Part shown: one piece after another, positions 14,653-24,367 of the stretch
Layout: each line of letters opens with the position of its first letter
Numbering within the stretch: the stretch's first letter is position 1
Source: JABMMZ01 sp044357345
GTDB taxonomy: Bacteria; Bacteroidota; Bacteroidia; NS11-12g; UBA955
Length of the DNA stretch: 43,704 nucleotides
Assembly (NCBI GenBank): GCA_044357345.1
Contig: JBIKPR010000013.1
Location: forward strand, 1-43,704
Direction: 5' to 3'
Translations under genes and position numbers: made by a program
The notes under the pieces: model-generated
What the model saw: the letters and a program-made list of their open reading frames with translations, nothing else
Databases searched by the model: none
Told to the model about the DNA's origin: nothing

Positions 14653-17600
14653 ATGAATTTAGCAGAATTTAGTTTAAAACGTCCGGTTTTCGCCATAGTA
14701 TGCAGCATCATCATTATCGTGTTTGGTGCTGTAGCTTATAAGTTTTTAAGTCTACGCGAATACCCTGCAATAGATCCGCCTAATATCACTGTAAGGACCA
14801 ATTATACAGGTGCGAGTTCCGATGTTATAGAAAGTCAAATTACAGAACCATTAGAAAAAGGGATAAATGGCATCCAAGGCATTCGTACCATTACCTCTTC
14901 TAGCAACCAAGGAAGTAGTTCTATAACGGTTGAATTTAATTTGGATGTCAATTTAGACAATGCCGCTAGCGATGTAAGGGATAAGGTTGCACAAGCATTA
15001 AAACAATTGCCTGCTGATATTGATGCACCACCCGTAATAAGCAAAGCCGATGCAAGTGGTGATGTTGTAATTATTTTAGCCGTGCAAAGCAAAAATAAAA
15101 GCATCATCCAATTAAGTGATTTTGCAGAAACTGTTTTGCAAGAGAAATTCCAAACCATACCAGATGTTAGTGGTGTCAATGTATTTGGCCTTCGCCGGTA
15201 TGCGATGCGCCTCGACTATAACCCGGACAAGTTAAATGCATATGGTGTTACTGTAAGTGATATTAAAAACACTTTAGATAAAGAAAATATTGAATTGCCA
15301 GGGGGTAAAATTTACGGAAATAAAACAGAACTCATCGTTAAAACAATGGGACGCTTGAGTACCGAATCTGATTTTCGGAATTTAATTCTTCGTGAAGATG
15401 AAAACGGTATTGTTCGTCTAGGCGATGTTGCCGATGTGCGGCTCGGAAGTGAAGCTGAAGAAGTAGGATTTAGGTTGAATGGGATAACTTCGATTGCTTG
15501 CGGTATTGCTCCTCAACCAGGGGCTAATTTTGTAAAAATATCAGATGAATTTTACAAACGTCTCGAATCAATAAAAAAGCAAAAAGGTTTTGAAGATATT
15601 GAATTTACAGTAGTTTTAGACAATACAGCAAACGTAAAACGGGCATTAAAAGAAGTTGAAGAAACACTCATCATTGCGCTGGTATTGGTTGTATTGGTGG
15701 TGTATTTGTTTTTCAGAAATTGGAGTATAGCTTTCCGACCTTTAATAGACATACCAGTGTCTTTGGTTGGGGCCTTTTTTATTATGTATTATGCCGGTTT
15801 TAGTATCAATGTGCTAACACTTTTAGCCTTAGTATTAGCTACTGGTTTGGTTGTGGATGATGGCATAGTTGTCACTGAAAATATATTCAGAAAACTCGAA
15901 GGCGGCATGGACATTAAAGATGCTGCACGTGAGGGCTCCAAAGAAATTATTTTTGCCGTTATTTCAACCTCAATAACTCTAGCGGTGGTTTTCCTTCCTA
16001 TTGTTTTTATTCAAGGATTTGTTGGCAGTCTCTTTAGAGAATTTGGTATTGTGATTGCCGGTGCTGTGTTGATTTCCGCATTTGTATCTCTAACATTAAC
16101 ACCTGTGTTAAATGTTTTGCTAACACGCAAAAAACCAAAACCTTCATGGTTTTACCTCAAGACTGAACCATTCTTTGAGGGATTAGAAAATGGGTATAAA
16201 AATTTGCTTCAAAAATTCATGAAGATCAAATGGATGGCATGGGTAATTTTGTCGGCTTGCGTACTAATTATCGGCTTGCTGTATGGAACTTTGCAGTCTG
16301 AATTAGCGCCGTTGGAGGATAAGAGTCAATTTAGATTCAACGCCACTGCCCCAGAAGGCACTTCGTTTGATTTCATGGACCAGTACACCCAAGGTTTGGC
16401 CGATTATTTTTACGACAGTGTTCCAAGTCGACAATTTGTTTTTGCCTCCACCAATAATTCTTTTTCAAATGGATCTACAAACAACGCGTTTGGTCGTGTT
16501 GTTTTAGCCAATCCAGACGAACGTGATTTGTCTCAAGAGGAGATTGTCAATTTAACCAATGCAGGTGTTGCGAAATTTAATGATGCTCGGGTCTTCTTGG
16601 TTCAAGAGCAAACCATCAGTGTAGGATTTAGTTCTAGAGGTTCTCTGCCAGTTCAATTTGTATTGCAGAATTTAGACTTTCAAAAAATAAAAGAGGTCTT
16701 GCCCAAATTTCTTGCAGAAGCACGCAAAGATGAAACGTTTCAGATGGTGGATGCAAATTTGAAATTTAATAAGCCAGAACTTGAAATATCAATAGACCGT
16801 ATAAAAGCCAAGGACCTAGGCCTAAGTGTTCAAGACGTCGCTCAAACACTTCAATCGGCCTTAAGTGGTGGTCGTTTAGGATATTTTTTAATGAATGGCA
16901 GACAATACCAAGTGGTAGGTCAAATGATGCGAGCAGAAAGAGATAACCCATCAGATTTAAATCGGTATTATATCCGCAACAACCGTAATGAAATGATTCA
17001 GTTAAGCAGCATTGTAACGGTAAAGGAAAACAGCAATCCTCCGCAGTTATACCACTACAACCGCTTTAAATCTGCCACCATTTCTGCCTCCCTTGCACCT
17101 GGTAAAACCATTGGAGACGGTGTTGTTGCTATGCGTGCAATAGGGGACAAATTATTAGATGAAAGTTTTTCAACCTCATTAAACGGTCCTTCACGCGATT
17201 TTGAAGAAAGTTCTTCCAATACATCGTTTGCATTTCTTTTGGCCTTGGTTCTTATCTATTTGGTTTTATCTGCACAGTTCGAAAGCTTCATTGATCCATT
17301 AACAATTATGATTACGGTTCCTTTGGCTTTAACAGGGGCTTTGGTGTCGCTTTGGTTAACAGGTCAAACCATTAATATATTCTCTCAAATTGGAATGATA
17401 ATGCTGATTGGACTAGTGACGAAAAATGGGATATTAATTGTTGAATTTGCCAATCAAAAACGAAGTGCTGGTATGACCAAAATGCAATCTATAATTGAAG
17501 CTTCCGCGCAGCGTTTAAGGCCAATCCTTATGACCAGTTTGGCCACTGCACTTGGTGCTCTGCCAATTGCACTTTCCTTAGGTGCTGCAGCAACAAGTCG

Positions 17601-17724
17601 AATTTCATTAGGCGTGGTCGTTGTAGGAGGGATTGTTTTTTCTTTGGTATTGACCTTGTTTGTAATCCCAGCAGTGTACGTTTACTTTTCTAGAAACAAA
17701 AAATTTGAAAACCATGAAGCTTAA
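14653..17724 (+). CDS. RND multidrug efflux transporter, AcrB/HAE1 type
   Basis: Proton-driven inner-membrane exporter of 1023 residues, normal family size. It has the N-terminal FSLKRPVFAIV helix, two large periplasmic loops and twelve predicted helices. The proton-relay aspartates are Asp402-Asp403 in GLVVDDGIVVTEN, and the relay lysine is in GLVTKNGILIVEFANQ. Its hydrophobic and amphipathic efflux class (HAE1) is clear; the actual substrate is not. The 3' end overlaps the channel gene by 11 bases, indicating coupled translation. Confidence 0.95.
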   Translation: MNLAEFSLKRPVFAIVCSIIIIVFGAVAYKFLSLREYPAIDPPNITVRTNYTGASSDVIESQITEPLEKGINGIQGIRTITSSSNQGSSSITVEFNLDVNLDNAASDVRDKVAQALKQLPADIDAPPVISKADASGDVVIILAVQSKNKSIIQLSDFAETVLQEKFQTIPDVSGVNVFGLRRYAMRLDYNPDKLNAYGVTVSDIKNTLDKENIELPGGKIYGNKTELIVKTMGRLSTESDFRNLILREDENGIVRLGDVADVRLGSEAEEVGFRLNGITSIACGIAPQPGANFVKISDEFYKRLESIKKQKGFEDIEFTVVLDNTANVKRALKEVEETLIIALVLVVLVVYLFFRNWSIAFRPLIDIPVSLVGAFFIMYYAGFSINVLTLLALVLATGLVVDDGIVVTENIFRKLEGGMDIKDAAREGSKEIIFAVISTSITLAVVFLPIVFIQGFVGSLFREFGIVIAGAVLISAFVSLTLTPVLNVLLTRKKPKPSWFYLKTEPFFEGLENGYKNLLQKFMKIKWMAWVILSACVLIIGLLYGTLQSELAPLEDKSQFRFNATAPEGTSFDFMDQYTQGLADYFYDSVPSRQFVFASTNNSFSNGSTNNAFGRVVLANPDERDLSQEEIVNLTNAGVAKFNDARVFLVQEQTISVGFSSRGSLPVQFVLQNLDFQKIKEVLPKFLAEARKDETFQMVDANLKFNKPELEISIDRIKAKDLGLSVQDVAQTLQSALSGGRLGYFLMNGRQYQVVGQMMRAERDNPSDLNRYYIRNNRNEMIQLSSIVTVKENSNPPQLYHYNRFKSATISASLAPGKTIGDGVVAMRAIGDKLLDESFSTSLNGPSRDFEESSSNTSFAFLLALVLIYLVLSAQFESFIDPLTIMITVPLALTGALVSLWLTGQTINIFSQIGMIMLIGLVTKNGILIVEFANQKRSAGMTKMQSIIEASAQRLRPILMTSLATALGALPIALSLGAAATSRISLGVVVVGGIVFSLVLTLFVIPAVYVYFSRNKKFENHEA

Positions 17725-19018
17725 GTATTTTTCATTACTAATTGGCTTTGCTATTTGCCTCAACACATCTGCGCAAAGTCTTATAACACTCGATCAAGCG
17801 ATAGAAATTGCGTTAAAGAATAACTTGGACCTTTTAATTGCAAGCAATGATTCAAAGGAAGCGGAGAACAATAACCATGCAGGCAATGCAGGGATGTTGC
17901 CTTCTGTTTCATTAAATGTTTCTGATAACCCTTCTTTAAGTAATATCAATCAAAAATTCACAAATGGAACCATTATTGAAAAGAATGGTGTTGCCAGTAA
18001 TAATTTAAATGCGGCAATCGTGTTTTCATATACATTGTTTGATGGAAAGAAAATGTTTGCAACGAGACGTAAATTAGATATTCTTGACGAGGCAGCTCAG
18101 AATAAATTCAATAGTCAAGTGCAAAATGTTATTGCAAATGTTGTTTTGAATTATACCAATATTACCCGCTTGAAGGAATATTTTAAAGTCTTAGAAATGC
18201 TGCGCGACTTAAGTCAACAAAGACTTGATATTATTAGTGCGAGACAGATTGCGGGCTTGGCAAATAACACAGATTTGTTTTTGGCGCAATTGGATTTAGA
18301 AACAAGAAAACAAAATTTAAATCTTCAAACAGCAGGCATCAACAAAGCATACAACAGTCTCAACTTGTTAATGAATATAAAAATCGACAGTTTTTATACC
18401 ATAGAAAGCGTATTTAAGGATGTTACAGTATTCCAGAAAAGTAAATTGGATGCAATGCTTGTCAATAATCCTGAAAATCAGTGGGCGCTTAACCAGTATA
18501 ATATTGCAGTACAGGCTCAGAAAGAAATTGAAGCGGCAAGCTTGCCTTTGTTGAGACTTAATGGCGCATACAATTACACACTTTCTCAAAGCCAAGCAGG
18601 GTTTTCTCTCTATAATCAAAGCATGGGACCACAAGCAGGACTTTCGTTGATTGTGCCATTGTTTAATGGGAATGTCAATAAAAGCAACTCTGAAAATGCC
18701 AAACTAAATGTCCAAAGCAGTGAATGGAGATATGACTTGATGAAACAAAATATACAAACCGCCTACGAGCATGCTTGGCAAGATTATTCTGCTGCAAAAT
18801 TGCAATTAGCGTCTGATTCAACAGCGGTTGTTACAGCAAATCAATACATGCTTTTAATGCAAGAAAGATTCAAACTTGGACAAAGCACTATTATCGATTT
18901 AAAGGAAGCACAAAGGACATTTGAAGAAACGAATTTTAGAATGATTAGCAATTGGTATATTGCCCGTGTTGCTGAAACTCAATTGTTGCTTTTAACTGGA
19001 CAGTTGATTGGCAAATAA
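17714..19018 (+). CDS. TolC-family outer-membrane efflux channel
   Basis: 434-residue outer-membrane efflux protein. The ATG at 17714 gives MKLKYFSLLIGFAICLNTSAQS, a normal Sec signal. A TTG three codons earlier is also in frame but less likely. The mature protein starts with ITLDQAIEIALKNNLDLLIA, the hallmark first helix of OEP repeats, and has two OEP halves with long helices. The second ends ERFKLGQSTIIDLKEAQRTFEE, matching the family's repeat motif. Third gene of the RND operon. It ends 1 base before the convergent mutS2 stop with no terminator visible. Confidence 0.92.
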   Translation: MKLKYFSLLIGFAICLNTSAQSLITLDQAIEIALKNNLDLLIASNDSKEAENNNHAGNAGMLPSVSLNVSDNPSLSNINQKFTNGTIIEKNGVASNNLNAAIVFSYTLFDGKKMFATRRKLDILDEAAQNKFNSQVQNVIANVVLNYTNITRLKEYFKVLEMLRDLSQQRLDIISARQIAGLANNTDLFLAQLDLETRKQNLNLQTAGINKAYNSLNLLMNIKIDSFYTIESVFKDVTVFQKSKLDAMLVNNPENQWALNQYNIAVQAQKEIEAASLPLLRLNGAYNYTLSQSQAGFSLYNQSMGPQAGLSLIVPLFNGNVNKSNSENAKLNVQSSEWRYDLMKQNIQTAYEHAWQDYSAAKLQLASDSTAVVTANQYMLLMQERFKLGQSTIIDLKEAQRTFEETNFRMISNWYIARVAETQLLLLTGQLIGK

Positions 19019-19019
19019 T

Positions 19020-21446
19020 TTATTTTATTTTCACTAAGGTCACACCATCACCACCCAACTGTTCGGTCTCATGCTCGAAGCTTTCAACAAATGATTTAGC
19101 CTTAAGATGTGAGAAGATAAGTTTGCGTAAAATGCCATGACCGCGGCCATGTATAATGCGCAATGTTAGCATGCCCAGCATATGCGCGTCGTGCAGCCAT
19201 TCGTCCAATTGCTCAATGGCTTCTTCGCCTCTTATACCTCTTAAGTCAATTTCAGCTCTGAAATTACTTTGTTTATTGAAACTGTCGACATTGAAAACCG
19301 CGGTTTGTGGTATGTGTTTTTTATCTGCAATTGAATTGTTCAATTCATCTAAATGCAACCATAATTTTATTTGCCCGAATAGTACCTGCGCTTCTTTTTT
19401 CTTGATTTGTAAAATTTCACCACTTACTTTGTATTCCGGATGTCTAACGATGGAACCAACTTTAAGTTCTGTGCTTTTAGGCTTTTGACTGGCTTTCAAA
19501 GTTGGTTGAACCAATTCCTTGAGAGGCTTAACTTCGATTTCTTTTTTGAAATCATCCAAAGCAGATCGAATCTCTTTTGTTTTTTCTTTTTTTGCCTCGT
19601 GTTGTTTTATATCCCGAATGGTTTGCTCTATTTTTTGATTGGCCTTGTTTAATAAGTCACCAGCCTTTGTCTTTGCTTCATTAAGAATGTGCGTGCGGTT
19701 GTCGCTTAATGATGTTTTGAGTGATTCATATTCTGAAATTAATCGCTCTAATACTTTTTCGCGTTCAAGCATGCGCTCAGAATTATCACTCAGTTCTTTT
19801 TTGTGCTTTTCATTTTCAGCCAATAACTGATCCAAATCAATTTGTTGTTTGTATTTGTTAATGTTTCTTGCTCTTTGTAGGAGCTCAGCCGATATGCCAA
19901 CTTTTGAAGCAACTTCTAAAGCAAAAGAACTACCAGCTTTGTCGGGTTCTAAAATAAAAAGAGGTTCTAGCTTGTTTAAATCATAAAGCATTCTGGCATT
20001 TTGAACGCCCTCGGTATTAGATGCCCATGCTTTTAAGTTTCCAAAATGCGTGGTAACGATTCCTATGGCTTTTTTGGAAAGCAACAGTTCAAGAATGGCC
20101 TGAGCAATAGTGCTACCTATTGCAGGGTCTGTTCCATTGCCCAATTCATCAATTAAATATAAAGTATTATCATCTGCATTTTCCATGAAGTATTTCATGT
20201 TTAACAAATGGCTGCTGTAGGAACTTAAGTTGTTTTCTATTGATTGATTGTCCCCAATATCAATAAAGATGTGTTTGTAGATTGAAAGTTTACTGTCAGC
20301 CGCAGCCGGAATAGGTAAGCCGCATTGGTACATATACTGCAAAAGACCAATGGTTTTTAATGCAATACTTTTTCCGCCGGCGTTTGGTCCTGAAACCAAT
20401 ACCATATAATTCCCTTTTTTGAAATGGAAATTAAGAGGAACAGATTTCTTGTTGTTCTTGCTCATTAGCAAATACAGCAAAGGATGCCTGGCATCAATTA
20501 AATCACAGTCATCATGCTTCTTAACATATAAGGGTTCGGTAGAGCGCAGTTTGCTGCTGAAAACGGATTTAGCTGTTAAGGTATCAAGATAAATACTGAA
20601 TTGTAAATGCCTTTTAATATTGTGTTTGTATGCAGAAAGTTGAAAGGTCGTTTGCCTAAGAATGGTTTCTATTTCCTTTTTCTTATCAAGATAAAGTTCC
20701 TTTAGTAAATTGTTTTCTTCAAAACATTCTATAGGTTCAATGTATAAAAACTTCCCGCTTTGACTGTCATCATGGACAAATCCGGGCATTTTTTTCTTAA
20801 ACTCTGCGATGATAGGAATAACCAAACGCTCATTGCGTATTGTGATTTCTGTATCACCTGCCCAACCATTTTTGCGGGCCATTTCAAATCGGGAATGCAA
20901 TATCCTTCGAACATCTTTTTCCTTTTGGTTGATTTTCTTTTGGATGTCCCATAGCGCGGGACTGGCATTGGGTTTTATTTTCCCCTCTTTGTCTAAAACG
21001 GAATCTAGAAGTCCGATTGCAGATTGTAGAGAGATTAATTCGTTTTGTTGGTTCTTTAGTTCTGGAATGAATTCAATTTCTGATCTGCAAATTTTGAAAT
21101 TGTGTTCTAAATGAAGAAATGCTTTGTGTAAATCAAACAACTCGTCCTCAAATAGCATAATGCCTTCAATGTCTGAACGGCTAATGTCGCTATTGTTGCG
21201 CTCAGGGTCTTCTGGGAATTGAAAATAAATACCTCTTGAATTCAAGTTGTTTAGTTCTTGAATGGTTTTTATTGAATGCTGAATACGGTTATAGTCGCTA
21301 GAAAAAGACAATCTGTTTAAAGCATTTTTTGCCGCACTGGTGCTGCATTCTGCTTGAATAAATTCTCGAATTTTATCAAATCCAAGTTTCTCTTCTATGT
21401 TTTGCGGATAATTAAGCAAGCTTGTTTTTTTAGTATTACTGTCCAT
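19020..21446 (-). CDS. mutS2: MutS2 (endonuclease / ribosome-rescue ATPase)
   Basis: 808 residues from ATG 21446; a 12-codon upstream extension in frame lacks a good start. MutS core and clamp precede the ATPase: Walker A GPNAGGKS (353-360) and Walker B LYLIDELGNGTDP (429-441). A long charged coiled coil (about 540-640) follows, a KOW-like segment (LKVGSIVRHPEY), and a C-terminal Smr domain (about 730-808) with DLRG (734-737) and HGRG (766-769). Family roles are suppression of recombination and, in Bacillus, splitting of collided ribosomes; which applies here is not known. Its start overlaps the upstream DUF4296-like gene by 11 bases, so it is probably translated from that gene's transcript. 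Confidence 0.95.
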   Translation of the reverse strand: MDSNTKKTSLLNYPQNIEEKLGFDKIREFIQAECSTSAAKNALNRLSFSSDYNRIQHSIKTIQELNNLNSRGIYFQFPEDPERNNSDISRSDIEGIMLFEDELFDLHKAFLHLEHNFKICRSEIEFIPELKNQQNELISLQSAIGLLDSVLDKEGKIKPNASPALWDIQKKINQKEKDVRRILHSRFEMARKNGWAGDTEITIRNERLVIPIIAEFKKKMPGFVHDDSQSGKFLYIEPIECFEENNLLKELYLDKKKEIETILRQTTFQLSAYKHNIKRHLQFSIYLDTLTAKSVFSSKLRSTEPLYVKKHDDCDLIDARHPLLYLLMSKNNKKSVPLNFHFKKGNYMVLVSGPNAGGKSIALKTIGLLQYMYQCGLPIPAAADSKLSIYKHIFIDIGDNQSIENNLSSYSSHLLNMKYFMENADDNTLYLIDELGNGTDPAIGSTIAQAILELLLSKKAIGIVTTHFGNLKAWASNTEGVQNARMLYDLNKLEPLFILEPDKAGSSFALEVASKVGISAELLQRARNINKYKQQIDLDQLLAENEKHKKELSDNSERMLEREKVLERLISEYESLKTSLSDNRTHILNEAKTKAGDLLNKANQKIEQTIRDIKQHEAKKEKTKEIRSALDDFKKEIEVKPLKELVQPTLKASQKPKSTELKVGSIVRHPEYKVSGEILQIKKKEAQVLFGQIKLWLHLDELNNSIADKKHIPQTAVFNVDSFNKQSNFRAEIDLRGIRGEEAIEQLDEWLHDAHMLGMLTLRIIHGRGHGILRKLIFSHLKAKSFVESFEHETEQLGGDGVTLVKIK

Positions 21447-21786
21447 CTGCGTTGTCGGCTTGCATTTCGCTGATTTTATCAATCACTTGTTCGTAAAGTT
21501 TCTCAGCAACTTCAGAGTGTTCTGCGTAATAATCGTGGCTTTTCCTAAAAATACTGTCTTGAACTTTGTGTTTTTTCATTACAAAATTCCAATCGCTGGC
21601 TTTGTTTCTCGGTGGGGCACTGCTATTAATGTAGGTTGCGGCATCTGCAATTCTAAGGTCTACAATGATATCGACCATTTTCTTTTCATCGAGTACCCAT
21701 GTCGGTTTGTTTGCAATACGCGCATGTTTTTCTTTGCAACTAAGCAAGAAAGCCATACAAAATAAGCAAAGAACAAGTTGTTTCAT
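21436..21786 (-). CDS. Small lipoprotein, DUF4296-like
   Basis: 116 residues from ATG 21786, beginning MKQLVLCLFCMAFLLSCKEK: a lipoprotein signal with lipobox LLSC (Cys17). The body (KPTWVLDEKKMVDIIVDLRIADAATY, then FVMKKHKVQDSIFRKSHDYYAEH) matches the pattern of the Bacteroidota DUF4296 family as I remember it. Function unknown. It overlaps mutS2 by 11 bases, and its start codon is 16 bases from that of the divergent yggS. Translation from the longer upstream frame (to 21819) would bury the signal peptide, so the internal ATG is preferred. Confidence 0.8.
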   Translation of the reverse strand: MKQLVLCLFCMAFLLSCKEKHARIANKPTWVLDEKKMVDIIVDLRIADAATYINSSAPPRNKASDWNFVMKKHKVQDSIFRKSHDYYAEHSEVAEKLYEQVIDKISEMQADNADGQ

Positions 21787-21802
21787 TACTTTTGCAAATA
21801 TA
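21787..21802. promoter_or_regulatory. Abutting opposed -7 elements between the DUF4296-like gene and yggS
   Basis: The whole 16-base gap is TACTTTTGCAAATATA. The plus strand reads TACTTTTG (21787-21794) for yggS. The minus strand reads TATATTTG (21802-21795) for the DUF4296-like gene. Each ends 8 bases before its own ATG. No TTG is found at -33 on either side. Confidence 0.6.
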
Positions 21803-22441
21803 ATGATTGCTGAAAACATATCAGGGTTAAAACAAGAAATTGGACAGAATGTTCAATTAATCGTTGTGTCTAAGTACAGGACTATTGAAGAAATCAAAAA
21901 AGCCTATGAAGCGGGGCAGAGGATGTTTGCGGAAAATAGGGTTCAGGCTTTGTTGGAAAGGAAAGAAGCTTTACCTGCTGATATCGTATGGCATCTAATC
22001 GGTCATTTGCAAACAAATAAAGTGAAATATATTGCACCTTTTATAGCGTGTATTCAAAGTATAGATAGTTTGGCCTTATTGGAACTAGTCAATCAACAAG
22101 CCGCGAAAAACAACCGTGTCATCGATTGTTTATTGCAGGTTCACATAGCGGTTGAGGAAACCAAATTTGGATTAAGTGAAACTGAATGCAAAAAAATAAT
22201 TCAGGATGCCGAGGATAAAGGTTTTTCTAATGTTAGAATAAGAGGCTTAATGGGAATGGCGAGCAATACAGATAATCTAGAACAAGTTAAGAAAGAGTTT
22301 TTAACCTTGAATCAATTGTACATGGAATTGAAGGAATTAAATGGTTTTGATACCTTGTCTATGGGTATGAGTAGCGATTATCAATTGGCCATTGCTTGTG
22401 GAAGCAATATGGTTAGGGTAGGAAGTAAAGTTTTTTCTTGA
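21803..22441 (+). CDS. yggS: YggS/PROSC-type pyridoxal-phosphate homeostasis protein
   Basis: Single-domain PLP-binding protein (alanine-racemase-like barrel) that buffers PLP and affects amino-acid metabolism. 212 residues from ATG 21803; the frame is open far upstream, but only because it shadows the divergent gene. PLP lysine is Lys24 in VVSKYR. Family motifs: FAENRVQ, WHLIGHLQTNK, VHIAVEETKFG, GLMGMAS and LSMGMSSDYQLAIACGSNMVRVG, which covers the phosphate-binding end. Driven from the shared 16-base promoter region. It ends 3 bases from the convergent permease. Confidence 0.93.
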   Translation: MIAENISGLKQEIGQNVQLIVVSKYRTIEEIKKAYEAGQRMFAENRVQALLERKEALPADIVWHLIGHLQTNKVKYIAPFIACIQSIDSLALLELVNQQAAKNNRVIDCLLQVHIAVEETKFGLSETECKKIIQDAEDKGFSNVRIRGLMGMASNTDNLEQVKKEFLTLNQLYMELKELNGFDTLSMGMSSDYQLAIACGSNMVRVGSKVFS

Positions 22442-22444
22442 TAT

Positions 22445-23680
22445 TTATTCATATCTCAACGCTTCAGTTGGGTCTAGTTTGGCCGCTTTTGATGCTGGGT
22501 ACAAACCTGCAACAATACCAACAACAAAACATACGATAATGGCTAAGGCAATCCAAGCCCAAGGTACAAGGAATCCAGATTTCATGAGCACGCCAACGAT
22601 GTTGCCGAGAATCATTCCAAGTATAATTCCGCCTAGTCCACCTATTTGACAGATAACCAAAGCTTCGGTTAAGAATTGAAATTTAATTGTTTTTGGCGTA
22701 GCGCCTAATGCCTTTCGCGTGCCAATTTCTCTTGTTCGTTCGGTTACACTAACCAGCATAATATTCATTAAGCCAATAGAAGCACCAATTAATGTAATAA
22801 TGGCTATAAAGGTAGCTGCTAATTTTATAGAACTTAAATTGTCTTTTAGCTTCTCGGTAATTGCATCGCTTTTTACAACACTAAAATTGGGTTCGGCTCC
22901 AATTCTAATTCTTCGAATCGAACGCATTGAACCTTCTGCTTCGCTAACCGCAATTTCTAATTGTTTGACGTCATTAACCGCAACCGAAATGTTGAATGAA
23001 TTCATGGAATTAAGGTATGCCCCTTTCGCTTCAGTAATGGTTATGAAAGCAATACGATCTTCTCCACCCATGCCCATGCTGCTGCCTTTGCTTTTAATAA
23101 TTCCTATAACCGTATATTGGGTATTGGCTAGGTTTAAAACTTTGCCAATGGCATCTTCTTTGTTAAAAAGAGCCACTGCAATATCTTTGCCAATAACAAT
23201 GCTTTTGCTGCCACTGTTTGCTTCTGAGGTGGTAAAGTTTCTGCCGTACTTGAGTTCAGTTCCGCTGACTGTAAAATAGTTTTCATCAATTGCAAGAACA
23301 CGGATATTGGGATTGGTTTTTTCACTCCCACTTTTAAGTGTGGCATTCATTGAAATATTGGTGTTGAGTGAAATTGTAGCAGGCACTTGAAATTCCTTTT
23401 TGAACAATTTAGCTTCAGCAAAAGTAATGGGAACAAATTCTACTCTCTTCTGATATCCGCCGCCAATTCGAATGTTTCCATCACGGTTGCGGATGTTGAA
23501 AGTGTTGCTGCCCATCTTTTGCAAAGTATTTGACAAACCTTTTTCAATCCCATCAACTGCTGTAAGCATTCCAACCAATGCAGCAATGCCTATAGAAATA
23601 ATTAGGCAAGTCAGCACGGTTCTGAGCATGTTGTCTTTAATAGAATCCAGAGCAATTCGAATGTTTTGTAGTGTGTTCAA
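22445..23680 (-). CDS. MacB-type ABC transporter permease
   Basis: Inner-membrane component of a MacB-like (type VII ABC) system, 411 residues from the TTG at 23680, which gives MNTLQNIRIALDSIKDNMLR, the usual family start. A TTG 7 codons earlier is possible. One N-terminal helix (about 20-43) precedes a MacB periplasmic core domain (about 45-270) containing IRVLAIDENYFTVSG and GRNFTTSE. Three C-terminal helices carry the FtsX motif ERTREIGTRKALGAT and end YPASKAAKLDPTEALRYE. No ATPase or adaptor is adjacent. Such permeases act in mechanotransmission or efflux; the substrate is unknown. Confidence 0.87.
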   Translation of the reverse strand: MNTLQNIRIALDSIKDNMLRTVLTCLIISIGIAALVGMLTAVDGIEKGLSNTLQKMGSNTFNIRNRDGNIRIGGGYQKRVEFVPITFAEAKLFKKEFQVPATISLNTNISMNATLKSGSEKTNPNIRVLAIDENYFTVSGTELKYGRNFTTSEANSGSKSIVIGKDIAVALFNKEDAIGKVLNLANTQYTVIGIIKSKGSSMGMGGEDRIAFITITEAKGAYLNSMNSFNISVAVNDVKQLEIAVSEAEGSMRSIRRIRIGAEPNFSVVKSDAITEKLKDNLSSIKLAATFIAIITLIGASIGLMNIMLVSVTERTREIGTRKALGATPKTIKFQFLTEALVICQIGGLGGIILGMILGNIVGVLMKSGFLVPWAWIALAIIVCFVVGIVAGLYPASKAAKLDPTEALRYE

Positions 23681-23800
23681 GCTTGCACAAAATAAAGTCA
23701 AAACGCTTGCTCTTTATCAACTTGTTCTACCAACAATTCAATCAACTTGACTAAAAATAAAAAATAATACAAAATTTAGAACAAAAACAATAAAGTTTAT

Positions 23801-23808
23801 TAAATTTG
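23801..23808 (+). promoter_or_regulatory. -7 element (TAAATTTG) upstream of the membrane protein-mutase pair
   Basis: Exact TAnnTTTG match 25 bases before the ATG at 23834, in very AT-rich DNA. No TTG at -33. Confidence 0.4.
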
Positions 23809-23833
23809 CATTCCTCATTCAATAAAACATCAA

Positions 23834-24367
23834 ATGGACCCACTTTTACATGACGTTCTCGAAATCCTGAAGTTCATTATTCCCTCGTTGGTCGTTCTAG
23901 CGGTGTGTTATGTAATCATCAATAAGGTGATGGAAGACCATTCCAATAGAATGCAATTGGAAATCAGAAAGCAAAACGCAAGCATGTTAACCCCGTTAAA
24001 ATTGCAAGCTTATGAGAGAATGATTTTATTTTTAGAAAGAATAAGTCCCCAAACTTTAATAAACAATTACAACGACGGTACGAATACTGCAAGAGGCTTG
24101 AAGCACCTAATGGAAACGTCGGTAAATCAAGAGTACATGCACAATTTGTCTCAGCAAATATATATAAGCAATCAAGCTTGGAATATCATTAAAGTTGTTA
24201 AAGAGGAAGTTATTCAATTGATCCATGAGACTTACGAACAAACCAGTTCTGATTCAAGTGGTATCGATTTATCCAAAGCGATTATTGACAAAATGATTGC
24301 AGACAATTCTATTCCGACCTCAAAAGCAATTGACTTTTTAAAAGCGGAAATCAATTTGTATTTTTAA
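23834..24367 (+). CDS. Small membrane-anchored protein of unknown function (DUF7935-like)
   Basis: 177 residues: one N-terminal transmembrane helix (about 12-32, IIPSLVVLAVCYVIINKVM) with the rest cytosolic and mostly helical. It includes LTPLKLQAYERMILFLERISP (52-72) and a C-terminal region ending FLKAEINLYF. From memory it resembles an uncharacterised family confined to Bacteroidota (DUF7935), usually a single-pass membrane protein. Its stop codon is immediately followed, with zero gap, by the TTG start of methylmalonyl-CoA mutase. The two are therefore made from one mRNA and possibly coupled. No catalytic motif seen. Confidence 0.8.
   Translation: MDPLLHDVLEILKFIIPSLVVLAVCYVIINKVMEDHSNRMQLEIRKQNASMLTPLKLQAYERMILFLERISPQTLINNYNDGTNTARGLKHLMETSVNQEYMHNLSQQIYISNQAWNIIKVVKEEVIQLIHETYEQTSSDSSGIDLSKAIIDKMIADNSIPTSKAIDFLKAEINLYF

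Noticed and set aside
21665..21802. N-terminal extension of YggS by 46 residues
   Set aside because: It is the antisense of the divergent DUF4296-like gene; the promoter at 21787-21794 lies inside it.
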